Of a stretch of DNA of 64,000 nucleotides, positions 15,736 through 24,983 are shown piece after piece. Position 1 is the stretch's first letter. Every line of letters starts with the position of its first letter. The stretch is from a virus, in the IMG/VR virus record IMGVR_UViG_3300023174_000074, positions 1 to 64,000 of that record, one strand, 5' to 3'. The notes below the pieces were generated by a model that made no database searches, was not told the DNA's origin, and saw only the letters and a program-made list of their open reading frames with translations. The translations under genes were made by a program, and so were the position numbers.

Positions 15736-17001
15736 ATGAATAAATCTAAGAAAAAGGCAGTCCCCATGGGGAAAATAAACCCCATAACTGCATCAATGTC
15801 AAAACCACCATCTAACAGACAAGAGATAACTCTATGCTTGGTTATGATTGTAAAAGATGAGGAAGACACAATAGCCAAATGTTTAAAAGCTGTTGCACCA
15901 TATATTTCATACTGGGTTATAGTTGACACCGGATCAAAGGATAATACTCTAAATGTCATCAGAGAAACGATGGCTGAACTTAATATAGAAGGTGAACTTC
16001 ACGAGAGACCTTGGGTTAACTTCGAAGTTAACAGAACGGAAAGTTTAGAATTAGCAAAAGGCCGATGCGATTATAGATGGATTATAGATGCGGATGATAC
16101 ATTCTACCCGGAATTTCCCGGGACAAATCCATTTGCGGGATTAAATAAAGAGCCGGATGGGTATCAAATCCTTTACAGATTAAACGCTTTACAGTATCAC
16201 AGGGTTCAGATAGTTAAATCTGATCAGGACTGGGTTTATAAAGGTGTTCTGCATGAATATCTGCATTTGGATAAACCGAATATAATACAAGATATAGTAC
16301 CAAACTCTTTTGTTATTGCCGACATCTCACCACTAAAAAGAGCTAACTCATTACAGGAAAAATATGCTAATGACGCTGAAATTCTTGAGAAGGCACTAGT
16401 GGATGAACCAGGTAACACCAGGTATATGTTCTATTTAGCTCAAAGTTATAGGGATTCCGAACAACATGATAAAGCTATCGAAGCCTACGAAAAAAGAATC
16501 AACATGGGGGAATGGCCAGAGGAGGTTTATTACTCTATGTACATGATCGCTAAAATCAAAGAGAAAATCGGAGCATCTAACGAGGAAGTTACCGAGTGCT
16601 ATTCTAGAGCTTGGGAATACCGTCCGGAAAGGCTAGAAGCGGTTTTCCATACGATGAGAAAACTTAGGGATCAAAAAAGATTCTTAATAGCATTTGCATA
16701 CGGAGACGTTGCTATAAAAACTAGGGGAACCGGTGATATCCTATTTGTAGAGCCGGAAATTTGGCAGTGGAGACTTTTAGATGAATATTCATTATGTGCT
16801 TATTATATAGGAAACCCTGATCTATCGATGGAAAAAACATCAGCAATCATAAATGCACCATTCTTTAATTCATTACCTGAAGAGGAGAAGGTAAGATTAA
16901 AGAAGAATATGGATTTTTATAAAAAGGGATCAGATGAGAAAATGAAGAAAATCCAGCAAATGCAAGCAGCTGAAAAAGCTCAGAAAATGCAAAAAAGATA
17001 A
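15736..17001 (+). CDS. Glycosyltransferase family 2 with TPR-like C-terminal region
   Basis: Residues 30-180 are a GT-A domain: LVMIVKDEEDTIAKCL, VIVDTGSKDNT and the metal-binding DADDTF are typical of GT2 enzymes. Residues 210-400 contain helical repeats (NTRYMFYLAQSYRDSEQHDKA is TPR-like), and the tail is a Lys/Gln-rich coiled coil. GT2 enzymes move a sugar from a nucleotide-sugar donor. The phage carries several glycosyltransferase-type genes, so the target may be a virion protein, DNA or a host surface molecule. Confidence 0.8.
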   Translation: MNKSKKKAVPMGKINPITASMSKPPSNRQEITLCLVMIVKDEEDTIAKCLKAVAPYISYWVIVDTGSKDNTLNVIRETMAELNIEGELHERPWVNFEVNRTESLELAKGRCDYRWIIDADDTFYPEFPGTNPFAGLNKEPDGYQILYRLNALQYHRVQIVKSDQDWVYKGVLHEYLHLDKPNIIQDIVPNSFVIADISPLKRANSLQEKYANDAEILEKALVDEPGNTRYMFYLAQSYRDSEQHDKAIEAYEKRINMGEWPEEVYYSMYMIAKIKEKIGASNEEVTECYSRAWEYRPERLEAVFHTMRKLRDQKRFLIAFAYGDVAIKTRGTGDILFVEPEIWQWRLLDEYSLCAYYIGNPDLSMEKTSAIINAPFFNSLPEEEKVRLKKNMDFYKKGSDEKMKKIQQMQAAEKAQKMQKR

Positions 17002-17009
17002 GATATATA
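17002..17009 (+). promoter_or_regulatory. GATATATA element
   Basis: GATATATA lies 19 bases before the ATG at 17029, directly after the glycosyltransferase stop. It belongs to the recurrent class that precedes leader-bearing genes. Confidence 0.5.
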
Positions 17010-17028
17010 TAGAAAAAATATTAAATTA

Positions 17029-17565
17029 ATGAAGCATTTACTAGAATACGAATCGTACGAAAATCAGATAAACGAAGGCGCTATCCCTGTTTATGACGAG
17101 GTTGAATTTTTTAAAGATACCAAATCTAAGCCAGAAATGGAGATTAGATTTACCCAAATCCCTGCTGTTGTCGAGGGTCTTTTAGATAAAGTTGAAACCG
17201 GCGAATACTCTTCAGTTACTGTTACTGCAGATTTACCGTCTCAGGGTAAAAACGCTCCGGAATACGTCAGAGACATAATGACAAAGGAGAGAGAAAGAAT
17301 GGCAAAAAGACAACAAGCTATTCACGGTAGCAGAATCGAAAGAGCTGATAGACCAGAAGGTGAAGAATATAGGGATGAAATCAACGTTTTTGTTGACTCT
17401 GAATATACAGTCGAAGGTGTTGTTAAAGAGGACGGAAAAGATTATTTAATATGTATACCAGCTTCTTTTGTAAAAAAGGTTAAAAGAGAGCCAAGTTTAA
17501 AAGACTACTATACTGTTAAGATAGCACCACAGCAAATTATCGAGATTTATTTCACTAGAGCTTAA
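17029..17565 (+). CDS. Hypothetical protein with capsid-targeting-like leader
   Basis: It has 178 residues and starts MKHLLEYESYENQINEGAIP. It contains both Leu-Leu-Glu and Ile-Asn-Glu, the [I/L]-x-E consensus of T4 gp21 cleavage. The body is charged (TKERERMAKRQQAIHGS) with a beta-rich second half. No enzyme motif is visible. A GATATATA element precedes it and a terminator follows, so it is a single-gene unit. An internal head protein is possible. Confidence 0.6.
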   Translation: MKHLLEYESYENQINEGAIPVYDEVEFFKDTKSKPEMEIRFTQIPAVVEGLLDKVETGEYSSVTVTADLPSQGKNAPEYVRDIMTKERERMAKRQQAIHGSRIERADRPEGEEYRDEINVFVDSEYTVEGVVKEDGKDYLICIPASFVKKVKREPSLKDYYTVKIAPQQIIEIYFTRA

Positions 17566-17590
17566 TTACTTTATCGCTTTAAATATATTA

Positions 17591-17624
17591 AACCCCAGTA
17601 TTTTTCAAATATTGGGGTTTTTTG
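17591..17624 (+). terminator. Rho-independent terminator
   Basis: AACCCCAGTAT and ATATTGGGGTT (17609-17619) form an 11-bp stem with one G-U pair, followed by a T run. Confidence 0.85.
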
Positions 17625-17633
17625 TTGAAACTT

Positions 17634-17658
17634 TGACCGATCCGGTCATATAACTTTG
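17634..17658 (+). promoter_or_regulatory. Promoter, TGACCG-N11-TAACTTTG
   Basis: TGACCG (17634-17639) and TAACTTTG (17651-17658) have the same 11-base spacing as the sites at 5091, 21558, 38352 and 54578. It follows a terminator and is 32 bases upstream of the topoisomerase gene. Confidence 0.65.
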
Positions 17659-17689
17659 GCCGGATTAGCCGGACTTAATTATATAAAAT

Positions 17690-19420
17690 ATGAGTAAAGT
17701 TAATAAAACCATTGAAGTCCTTACAGATTTTGAACACATTATAAAAAGACCAACAATCTATGTTGGTAGTGTAAAAAGAAGCGAGGAGACACTTCCTATA
17801 ATTGAAGCAGGAATCATTAAAAGTGTCTTAAAAGAGCATTCAGTTGGAATGTATAAGTTGTTTGATGAAGTGTTTTCTAACTCAGTAGACGAAGCAAAAA
17901 GGATGTCTACGGCAATGAAGAAAATAATCGTCGATGTTGATATAAAGGAGAACTCAGTTTCTATTACAGATACTGGTGACGGATTTACCAACGGATCAGC
18001 AATAAACAAAAAGAGCGGGCTTAGCAATATCGAGACCGCTGTTTCAATGCTTAGAGCAGGATCAAATTTCGATAATGACTCAATTACGGAAACCCTTGTA
18101 GGAACTAATGGTATGGGTGTTAGCTTGGTTAATGCCTTATCTAATGTGTTTGAGATAGAAACTGCTAACTCGAAAGAGGTTTATTTGCAGACCTGGAAAA
18201 CTTTTAAGGCATCAGCTGCTAAGGTTACTTCAAAGGCAAAAAATAGACAAACAGGAACCCGTGTAACATTTACCCCCAACAACCAAGTTTTTGATAATTC
18301 CAAATGGGATTATCAGACAATAAAATCATATCTTTGTTTAAAGAAAAGAGTACTTGAGACCGAAGCTAAAACCGCAAACCTCAAGATAGATTTCACCTGG
18401 AACGGTAAAGCTGAAAACATAACAAGTTTACTTTCCCCTGATTGGACAGCAAAAACCCCTATTGGGGAAATTCTGATTTGGGAGAAGACCACAGAATCAG
18501 GATCATTCTCTTTTGTCAACAGTGCATTATGTACGGGTATCCATCAGAAGATAATCCTAGATAGAATCAATGGGCAACTGGAGGATTCTTTAGGTCACCA
18601 CTTCTATGACACTTTGATTATTCTAAATCTTTCTCCTGGTATAGTTCGATTCGGTGACCAGAATAAGACAAAGTTCGTTTCAAAGAGAGAAGAAGTGGAA
18701 CCAACAATTGCAAAACATTTTGATCCAATTTTAGGAAGATTCTTCAAGAGCGAAGTTTATAAGAACATCAAGAAGGCAGTTGATGCTAGAAAGAAAGAAA
18801 CAGAGTTAAAGAAGATTAGAAGGGATAAGAAATCAATTAGAATAAAACAATCGAATAAGTATTTTCCTTCAGCATCCTCCAGGCCAGAAACATTATTTAT
18901 TGTAGAAGGATTATGTATAGATGAAAATGAAAAAATAAATATATGGAGGGAAGGAAATCTTATAGAGACGACATTAAGAGATGTTATAATAGGCGATGAG
19001 GTGGTAACGCATGCTAATAGAATTAGAAAAATAGTAAATAAGCAGAGAAAATTAAAGGAATGTGTTTCTATTAAATTATCCGACGGTACTGTTATAAAAC
19101 AGCCTAAGACTCATCAATATTACACGTATAATAAAATCACAAAAGACTTCTCATTTAAAAGGATTGATCAAATTGACATTTCTCACGATTGCTTGGTTAA
19201 ATCCAATCTCGGCAGCTTTATAGGAACACTAGAGGTTGTTGATTTTGCTAAGTCAGGGGATGAAAAATATCCTAATATTATATTTCTAGAGGATAATTCT
19301 TGGTATCAATTCAGCGATACCCATAAATATTGTGTTTATGATATAAAAAGCTCTGGGTTTACTATGGAATTAGGTAAGGATATTTCAATTGGCAATCTTA
19401 TATGTGTTTTCGATTTTTAA
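17690..19420 (+). CDS. gp39: Type II topoisomerase large subunit (T4 gp39/GyrB-like), N-extein plus split N-intein
   Basis: Residues 1-408 are a GHKL ATPase/transducer and the beginning of TOPRIM: EVFSNSVDEAKR (Glu/Asn of the Bergerat fold), ITDTGDGF, TLVGTNGMGVSLVNALS and finally ETLFIVEGL. Residue 409 is intein Cys1 (CIDENEKINIW), and about 168 intein residues follow to the stop. The second half at 20844 restores EGL/SAMG, equivalent to the EGDSA motif of gyrases. The large N-intein contains two Thr-His motifs (QPKTHQYY and SDTHKYCVYD). Splicing with the C-intein is required to form the TOPRIM site. Confidence 0.85.
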   Translation: MSKVNKTIEVLTDFEHIIKRPTIYVGSVKRSEETLPIIEAGIIKSVLKEHSVGMYKLFDEVFSNSVDEAKRMSTAMKKIIVDVDIKENSVSITDTGDGFTNGSAINKKSGLSNIETAVSMLRAGSNFDNDSITETLVGTNGMGVSLVNALSNVFEIETANSKEVYLQTWKTFKASAAKVTSKAKNRQTGTRVTFTPNNQVFDNSKWDYQTIKSYLCLKKRVLETEAKTANLKIDFTWNGKAENITSLLSPDWTAKTPIGEILIWEKTTESGSFSFVNSALCTGIHQKIILDRINGQLEDSLGHHFYDTLIILNLSPGIVRFGDQNKTKFVSKREEVEPTIAKHFDPILGRFFKSEVYKNIKKAVDARKKETELKKIRRDKKSIRIKQSNKYFPSASSRPETLFIVEGLCIDENEKINIWREGNLIETTLRDVIIGDEVVTHANRIRKIVNKQRKLKECVSIKLSDGTVIKQPKTHQYYTYNKITKDFSFKRIDQIDISHDCLVKSNLGSFIGTLEVVDFAKSGDEKYPNIIFLEDNSWYQFSDTHKYCVYDIKSSGFTMELGKDISIGNLICVFDF

Positions 19421-19422
19421 GA

Positions 19423-19453
19423 TCGAGGGAGATATATAAAATAAAGCCTTCGA
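19423..19453 (+). promoter_or_regulatory. Hairpin with GATATATA loop upstream of the topoisomerase large-subunit endonuclease gene
   Basis: TCGAGGG (19423-19429) pairs with CCTTCGA (19447-19453), one G-U included. GATATATA (19431-19438) lies in the loop and the ATG at 19456 follows two bases after the stem. This is the same architecture as at 12424. Confidence 0.55.
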
Positions 19454-19455
19454 CT

Positions 19456-20850
19456 ATGAAAAAAATAAAATATGAAGTTAAAATAGGTCAATTTATTACA
19501 GATTTTAAAATTTCCGATCTTAATGATTCGTACAATGATCAAAAGATTCTTAGATACATGAAAGCATCTCTAATGAAAAGCGGGATTAATTATAATGATT
19601 TAATTAAAGAAAATCTAAATATTGACGTTGGAAAATGCCCGTTCTGTGGATCCGATAGTAAATATGAGATTTCATATTTAATAGATAGGCCTAAAAAAGT
19701 ACTAGATATACTCGGTATAGAGTACATAGTAAAAGGTGGAATGATAAATTATCATTGTAAGAGCGGGAAAAATAATTGTTCAGGCAGCCGTCTAAATTCA
19801 AATTCTATAGAATATATTTCTAATGCTTTTAAGATAAGCAAAGAAAAAGCTAGAGCATATATTATTGACCGTAATAAATCCCCCTTTTATGCGAAAAATC
19901 ACGATAGCAAGGAAGATTACAAGAAATTTCAAACCCGAAATTTGGATTGGTATATCTCTAAATATGGAGATTATGAGGGTAGATCAAGATATCAGAATTT
20001 TAAGGATAAAGTATCCAACGGGAATACAAAGGAATCTATAATAGCAAACCACGGAATAGATTCTTATAATGATATGATTAGAAGAAAGAAGGTTTGTACA
20101 ATTGAGCATTTTATTTCTAAATATGGCGAAGAATTAGGAAAATCTAAATTTGATGAATACAAGAAGTCTTTAGGGCTAACAAGAGATAATTATATAAAAA
20201 AATTTGGAAAGGATTCTTGGGATAAAAGAGCAGAAATCATAAAATATAAGAAATCTCTAGAATTCTATATTCAGAAGCTTGGAGAAGAAGAGGGGCGTAA
20301 AGATTTCAGAACTTTAAGGGAATCCTATAGCTTTAATAAGGAGAAGTATATTGAGAAGTACGGAGAAGAAAAATGGATAGAAAGATATAAGAATTTTAAT
20401 CTAAATTTTTATAGTAAAGAGGCATCGGTTTTCCTTAATAAGCTATTGGGTATGCTTATAGATCTAGAATTGCCGTTGAACAATATTAAGATGGAAAAGG
20501 ATGAGTTTTTTCTATGGGATACCGAATACAGAAGGATTTATTTTTATGATTTGTATTTCGAATGCTTTTCTAAAAAGATAATTGTTGAATATGATAATGA
20601 GTTTTGGCATCCAAAAAACGAAAATGATACCAGTGCTTGGGATAAACTTAAAATTGATCATAAATTTACAAAATCAGAAAAGATAGAGTATGACGAAAGA
20701 AAGAGAATGTTTGCTAAGTATAAGGGATATGATATAATAAATATTTCATACTCAGGACAAAAAAACCCACTAAGAAAAAATAACGAGGAACTTTGGGAGC
20801 CCTTATTGATAGAAGTTTTAAACAAAATAAAAAATATTATAAGATGTTAA
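19456..20850 (+). CDS. Free-standing homing endonuclease, Vsr/PD-(D/E)XK-like
   Basis: I start at MKKIKYEVKIGQFITD (19456), after the regulatory hairpin. There is an N-terminal zinc-type cluster (CPFCGSD...YHCKSGKNNC). Repeated ~30-residue modules with the pattern 'Y-I-x-K-Y/F-G-E-x-x-G/W' (WYISKYGDYEGRS, HFISKYGEELGKS, NYIKKFGKDSW, FYIQKLGEEEGRK, KYIEKYGEEKW) probably bind DNA. The C-terminal nuclease has RIYFYDLYFECFSKKIIVEY, EFWHP and YDERKRMFAKYKGYDIINIS, as in the Vsr-like endonucleases reported with fractured split-intein genes. It overlaps the C-intein start by seven bases. Confidence 0.75.
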   Translation: MKKIKYEVKIGQFITDFKISDLNDSYNDQKILRYMKASLMKSGINYNDLIKENLNIDVGKCPFCGSDSKYEISYLIDRPKKVLDILGIEYIVKGGMINYHCKSGKNNCSGSRLNSNSIEYISNAFKISKEKARAYIIDRNKSPFYAKNHDSKEDYKKFQTRNLDWYISKYGDYEGRSRYQNFKDKVSNGNTKESIIANHGIDSYNDMIRRKKVCTIEHFISKYGEELGKSKFDEYKKSLGLTRDNYIKKFGKDSWDKRAEIIKYKKSLEFYIQKLGEEEGRKDFRTLRESYSFNKEKYIEKYGEEKWIERYKNFNLNFYSKEASVFLNKLLGMLIDLELPLNNIKMEKDEFFLWDTEYRRIYFYDLYFECFSKKIIVEYDNEFWHPKNENDTSAWDKLKIDHKFTKSEKIEYDERKRMFAKYKGYDIINISYSGQKNPLRKNNEELWEPLLIEVLNKIKNIIRC

Positions 20851-21551
20851 CAATAGAACAAGAGAATTTTTTCCAGATTGTAGAAATTGAAAGTATATCC
20901 GAATCATTAGAAGTTTTAAATTGCATAGATTTAACAGTAGAGGATGACGAAAGCTTTGTTATCGGAAATGGCATTATTTCACATAATTCAGCTATGGGGT
21001 CTATACTACAGAAAAGAGATCCTAAGAAAGAAGCAGTCTATGCTCTAAAAGGAAAGATCAAGAATGCAAGGAGTTTATCAGATCTTTCAGACAACAGGGA
21101 GATATTAGAATTAATGCAGATCCTAAATCTAGATCCGGAGGGGCAAAATATACAATGTCCATTTGAGAGAGTCGTTATAGCTACCGATCAGGATCCTGAC
21201 GGAGCTCACATTACATCACTATTAATAAACCTATTTTATCTTTGGTTTCCCTGGATGATTAAGCAAGGTAGAATCCAATTCTTAGAAACACCATTGGTTA
21301 CCGTTGGGGATAAGGCTAAGAAATATTTTTATTCACTAGAGGAGTTTAAAAAAGGTACGGGAAGATCAGATAAAGGTAATGTCAGATACCTTAAGGGATT
21401 GGGATCTCTATCGTTGGAAGACTGGGATCATGTTATGAAGAATAAAAAAATAACAGTTCTAGTTGAGGACAAGAAAACTAAGTATCATTTAGATATGGCT
21501 TTTGGTAAGTCCTCAATGGAAAGAAAAAAGTGGTTAAGCTCAGTTGTTTAA
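20844..21551 (+). CDS. gp39: Split C-intein plus topoisomerase large subunit C-extein
   Basis: I start at MLTIEQENFF (20844), overlapping the endonuclease stop; an earlier in-frame ATG at 20793 lies inside that gene. Residues 1-48 are the C-intein, ending in VIGNGIISHN. The extein from 20988 begins SAMGSILQKRDPKKEAVYAL and carries the TOPRIM metal motif ATDQDPDGAHI and YLKGLGSLSLEDW (gyrase YKGLGE equivalent). It ends at 21551, making a short large subunit like T4 gp39 rather than full GyrB. Confidence 0.88.
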   Translation: MLTIEQENFFQIVEIESISESLEVLNCIDLTVEDDESFVIGNGIISHNSAMGSILQKRDPKKEAVYALKGKIKNARSLSDLSDNREILELMQILNLDPEGQNIQCPFERVVIATDQDPDGAHITSLLINLFYLWFPWMIKQGRIQFLETPLVTVGDKAKKYFYSLEEFKKGTGRSDKGNVRYLKGLGSLSLEDWDHVMKNKKITVLVEDKKTKYHLDMAFGKSSMERKKWLSSVV

Positions 21552-21557
21552 TTTTTA

Positions 21558-21582
21558 ATCCCGAGGGATTTTATTATATTTA
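21558..21582 (+). promoter_or_regulatory. Promoter, ATCCCG-N11-TATATTTA
   Basis: ATCCCG (21558-21563) and TATATTTA (21575-21582) have 11-base spacing and a T-rich tract just upstream, closely matching the sites at 5091 and 54578. The ATG at 21587 follows four bases after the core, so the message may be nearly leaderless. Confidence 0.6.
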
Positions 21583-21586
21583 CCGA

Positions 21587-22507
21587 ATGGAAAGAAGATA
21601 TGGTTATTGTTGTATAAATTTAAGTTTAGCTAAGGACAAAATCTCTACAAATAGAGGTATGGTCAAAAGGACATTTGAAGAAAAAGGTCTTCCTTATGCT
21701 TCCGAACTTGCACTAAAGAATGTTCAAGATCTCAAGAAAATCTTAGAGTGGAATAACGCTAACGACATTAGGATGTTCAGAATGTCAAGTGATATATTTC
21801 CCTGGTGTTCTGAATATGAAATAAGTGATCTTCACGATTACCAGGAGATCTCTCAAATTTTAAAGTCATGCGGGGATTATGCAAAGGAAACTAATCAGAG
21901 GATAACATTCCATCCATCTCCATATGGGGTTTTAGCATCAGAGAATCCTTCAGTTGTAAAAAAAGCACTAAAGGAGCTTAATCAGCATGGCGAGATATTC
22001 GATATTATGGGATTAGATAGAAATCACTTTTATCCTATAAACATACACGTAAACACTACAAAGCCAACCAAAGAAGCTGCTGCTATCAGATTCTGCGAAA
22101 ACTTCGAAATGTTATCGGAATCAACAAAATCTAGATTAGTCGTTGAGGTTGATGACAAGAAATCACAATATAATGCAGTTGATCTTTACCGTATGGTTTA
22201 CTCCAATATTAATATTCCAGTTACCTTCGACTACCTTCATAATAAATGTAATCCCTCACACTTAGACGAGAAACAAGCTCTTGCACTTTGTTTATCAACT
22301 TGGACAAAAGGAATCCCCGCTATTACACACTACTCGGATTCTAAAAAACTTTATGAGGATGAAACATCTAAGGAAGTTGCACACACTGACTGGATATGGG
22401 GTAATGTTGAAACTTATGGACTTGATTTCTCTATAGAATTTGAGGTAAAAATGAAGGATTTGGCTTTACTCAAATACATAAAAGAAAATAAAAAAATATT
22501 ATCATAA
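21587..22507 (+). CDS. uvsE: UV damage endonuclease (UvdE/UvsE family)
   Basis: From MERRYGYCCINLSL the 306-residue protein follows the UVDE TIM-barrel pattern: TNRGMVKRTFEEKG, LKNVQDLKKILEWN, IRMFRMSSDIFPW, RITFHPSPYGVL, NIHVNTTKPTKE, VVEVDDKK, VTFDYLHNKCNP and ITHYSDSKK, which together supply the metal-binding His, Glu and Asp residues. UVDE nicks DNA 5' to UV photoproducts and abasic sites. It extends the repair set that includes the two glycosylases at 5374-6587. An in-frame start at 21530 lies inside the topoisomerase gene and upstream of the promoter core. Confidence 0.88.
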   Translation: MERRYGYCCINLSLAKDKISTNRGMVKRTFEEKGLPYASELALKNVQDLKKILEWNNANDIRMFRMSSDIFPWCSEYEISDLHDYQEISQILKSCGDYAKETNQRITFHPSPYGVLASENPSVVKKALKELNQHGEIFDIMGLDRNHFYPINIHVNTTKPTKEAAAIRFCENFEMLSESTKSRLVVEVDDKKSQYNAVDLYRMVYSNINIPVTFDYLHNKCNPSHLDEKQALALCLSTWTKGIPAITHYSDSKKLYEDETSKEVAHTDWIWGNVETYGLDFSIEFEVKMKDLALLKYIKENKKILS

Positions 22508-22746
22508 TGAACGAAGAAGTACAGAACTTTGAGAATATGATTCTCGATAAAGAAAACACACAAGAGATTAAATATAATATCGATAGAGATATAGAGGCTT
22601 CAGTAAAGTATGAATATCTTTGTGAGAGTTTCGGTAAAGAAAAAGCAAATTCTGCTATTAAAGAAGCCGGATTGGAAATGGCAGATATCTATGATCTTGA
22701 TAATTTTAACATCATAGCAGAAATACTAAACAAATCTTCTATATAA
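22507..22746 (+). CDS. Small acidic hypothetical protein
   Basis: The 79-residue protein (MNEEVQNFENMILDKENTQE...) is mostly helical by composition. Its ATG shares a base with the uvsE stop, so it is likely translationally coupled. No family recognised. Confidence 0.55.
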   Translation: MNEEVQNFENMILDKENTQEIKYNIDRDIEASVKYEYLCESFGKEKANSAIKEAGLEMADIYDLDNFNIIAEILNKSSI

Positions 22747-22749
22747 GAT

Positions 22750-23091
22750 ATGCACAGTGGCGATTTTTACATGGGGGATTTTATGATGGGCGGAAAGCAT
22801 CCACAATTTGAAATCATAAAAAAACATATAGAGAGGGCAGTGCAAGATCTTTTTATAGATTCTCTAAGAAGCAAAACCAATGACTTACTTTACGTGTTCG
22901 ACGAAGAATCACAGATAGACGGATTCACTGAAAGAATCCTTAATTACTGGGAGGAATTAGAGAATTATGAAGTTTGTAAAGAAGTCGTCGACTTAAGTAA
23001 TGATTTTAAGGAGAGATGGAAAAGCAGAGAATATTTAGAAGAATCAGCAGGAATTTCCCGACTAAAAAACCTTTTTAAATCTGAAGAATAA
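22750..23091 (+). CDS. Hypothetical protein
   Basis: It has 113 residues: an N-terminal Met/Gly-rich stretch ([20 protein letters not shown]) followed by a charged helical body. Four bases separate it from dnaJ. No recognised motif; the position suggests the uvsE-dnaJ transcript. Confidence 0.55.
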   Translation: MHSGDFYMGDFMMGGKHPQFEIIKKHIERAVQDLFIDSLRSKTNDLLYVFDEESQIDGFTERILNYWEELENYEVCKEVVDLSNDFKERWKSREYLEESAGISRLKNLFKSEE

Positions 23092-23095
23092 TAAG

Positions 23096-24139
23096 ATGAA
23101 AGATTACTATCAAATACTAGGAGTTACCAAGGGGGCTTCGCTAGAAGAAATAAAAAAGGCCTACCGAAAGTTGGCTATAAAATATCATCCGGATAAAACT
23201 GGAAATGACCCAGCAGCGGAGGAAAAATTCAAAGAAGTCTCCGAAGCTTATGCTACACTATCAGACCCAAATAAAAAGAGCAAGTACGATAACCCCAATA
23301 CATTTGGTGGGATGGGTGGGGGAAATCCATTTGAACAATTCTGGAATGGAACGAATCCTTTCCAAAGTGGTGACTTCTCTTCTTTCTTTAACGGGCAAGG
23401 CAGAAGAACACAGGAGCCAATGATAAACAAAGGGAGAAACATAAACACTATAGTGGCTTTAACACTAGAAGAAATGATGACTGGTACAAATAAGAAGATC
23501 AAGCTTAATAGAAGAATTCATTGTGATCCATGCAAAGGCACAGGAGCAGAGAATGCAGATGTTATAAATTGTTCTGCATGCGGGGGAATAGGTAGGGTTA
23601 ATAAAACTGTTCAGTACCAATTTGGTGAAATGGTTACACAAGAAACATGTAGAGCTTGTGGAGGTCATGGATCTAAACCTAAAAAATCTTGCAATGAATG
23701 CTCAGGCACTGGAACTATTAGAAAAGACGAAGAGGTTGACTTCAATATACCTAAAGGATCTATATCCGGTGTTTCGTACGTACTTGCTGCTAAGGGAGAT
23801 TGGGCTAAGGCTCCTTCCAACCCAGGGGATCTCGTTATAACAGTAGAAGAATATGCTCATCCTGTTTATCGCAGAGATGGTGTAAATTTAATAAATGAAA
23901 AATATATTTCATTTAAGGAAATTTGTCTAGGTACCGAAATAGAATTTCCAAACTTAACTGGATCTAGCTTTAGAATAAAAATACCACCAGGAACACAGCC
24001 AGGCAAAATATTTAGATTAAAAGGTAAGGGGTTACCAGAATTTAATGGATTTGGAGCTGGTGATATACTGGTCCAGGTAAATGTAAAAATACCAGAATTC
24101 CTTACCGAAGAACAAATGAAAGCAATCGAACATTTTTAA
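23096..24139 (+). CDS. dnaJ: DnaJ-type co-chaperone
   Basis: A full type I DnaJ of 347 residues. The J domain has HPD at about 32-34 (IKYHPDKTG); a Gly/Phe linker follows ([15 protein letters not shown]). Four zinc repeats are complete: [24 protein letters not shown] and [10 protein letters not shown]-terminal substrate-binding domain follows ([19 protein letters not shown]). DnaJ stimulates DnaK ATPase and hands over unfolded proteins. Phages rarely encode the full zinc-containing form. It might help large virion assembly or control host DnaK. Confidence 0.92.
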   Translation: MKDYYQILGVTKGASLEEIKKAYRKLAIKYHPDKTGNDPAAEEKFKEVSEAYATLSDPNKKSKYDNPNTFGGMGGGNPFEQFWNGTNPFQSGDFSSFFNGQGRRTQEPMINKGRNINTIVALTLEEMMTGTNKKIKLNRRIHCDPCKGTGAENADVINCSACGGIGRVNKTVQYQFGEMVTQETCRACGGHGSKPKKSCNECSGTGTIRKDEEVDFNIPKGSISGVSYVLAAKGDWAKAPSNPGDLVITVEEYAHPVYRRDGVNLINEKYISFKEICLGTEIEFPNLTGSSFRIKIPPGTQPGKIFRLKGKGLPEFNGFGAGDILVQVNVKIPEFLTEEQMKAIEHF

Positions 24140-24142
24140 ACT

Positions 24143-24460
24143 ATGACTATACTATTTTTATTTCTCGGATGGTCCTTAACATCTCTAATAGTTAACGGAT
24201 CTATATTTGCACCATTTAGAAACTATCTGCTGGTAAAATCGCCATTCTTTGGTAAACTAGTATCTTGTATACAATGTACTGGACTATGGGCAGGTGTTAT
24301 AATCTTTGTTCCGCTCCTAGCATTGGATGAGGTTTCCCAAATATCAAGTTACGAATGGATAGGCTATGTTGCTTATCCAATAATACAAAGCGGTGTGGCA
24401 GTAATATTAGAATCATTCATAATTTATTTAGTTAAAGGATCAAGAAGCAATCAACAATAA
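24143..24460 (+). CDS. Small membrane protein, DUF1360-like
   Basis: The 105-residue protein has about three hydrophobic segments (FLFLGWSLTSLIVNGSIFA; WAGVIIFVPLLAL; IIQSGVAVILESFIIYLV). The short motif SCIQCTGLWAGV between the first two matches the 'CxxCxGxW' signature of DUF1360 membrane proteins, seen in bacteria and phages. It should sit in the inner membrane; function unknown. Confidence 0.65.
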   Translation: MTILFLFLGWSLTSLIVNGSIFAPFRNYLLVKSPFFGKLVSCIQCTGLWAGVIIFVPLLALDEVSQISSYEWIGYVAYPIIQSGVAVILESFIIYLVKGSRSNQQ

Positions 24461-24469
24461 AAATCTATA

Positions 24470-24976
24470 ATGTCGACAAACTTAAACATATCAGACCAGA
24501 TAAATCAACAATACAGAACTTACGCATTGTATGTTTTGCAAAGTAGAGGTATACCAAATTTCTATGATGCTTTAACTCCTGTTCAAAGGTTAATCCTAGA
24601 AAATTCTCCAGGTAAATTCAACAAGACTATTGGCTTGGTCGGAGAGGTAATTAAAACAGGGCTATATCACCACGGGGATTGTTTTTTATATAACACAAAG
24701 ATAAACCTAGCAGACGGAACACAGGTTTCGATAGGAGATTGGGCGGAAAAATTTCCGGATATTAAATTATTCGTATATTGCGTAGACGAAAACGGAGAAA
24801 AAACAATATCTTTAGGGCATTCCCCAAGGGTGGGTCAGATTACTGATGAAATGTTTGAGATCGAACTTGAAAATGGGGAGATATTTAAGTGCACAAAAAA
24901 TCACCCGTTTCTAACTAATAGAGGATGGATTAAAGCTGAGGATTTATTAGGTTCGGATGAGATAGTAAGCATCTAA
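24470..24976 (+). CDS. gp52: Type II topoisomerase medium subunit (T4 gp52/GyrA-like), N-extein plus split N-intein
   Basis: Residues 1-70 are the start of a GyrA-type breakage-reunion domain (YALYVLQSRGIPNFYDALTP, VGEVIKTGLYHHGD). Residue 71 is intein Cys1; the N-intein (CFLYNTKINLADGTQVSIGD) has block B in FKCTKNHPFLTNRGWIKAED and stops at 24976. The other half at 25900 continues SSLSGAISKLARPFG, so the join restores the YHxHGDSS motif of gyrase A. Only 70 extein residues lie in this piece, so it has no activity without trans-splicing. Confidence 0.88.
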   Translation: MSTNLNISDQINQQYRTYALYVLQSRGIPNFYDALTPVQRLILENSPGKFNKTIGLVGEVIKTGLYHHGDCFLYNTKINLADGTQVSIGDWAEKFPDIKLFVYCVDENGEKTISLGHSPRVGQITDEMFEIELENGEIFKCTKNHPFLTNRGWIKAEDLLGSDEIVSI

Positions 24977-24983
24977 TAAATTT

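Noticed and set aside
17690-21551. Complete DNA gyrase with supercoiling activity
   Set aside because: Both subunits are short T4-like forms; the medium subunit ends in a coiled coil without the GyrA beta-pinwheel.
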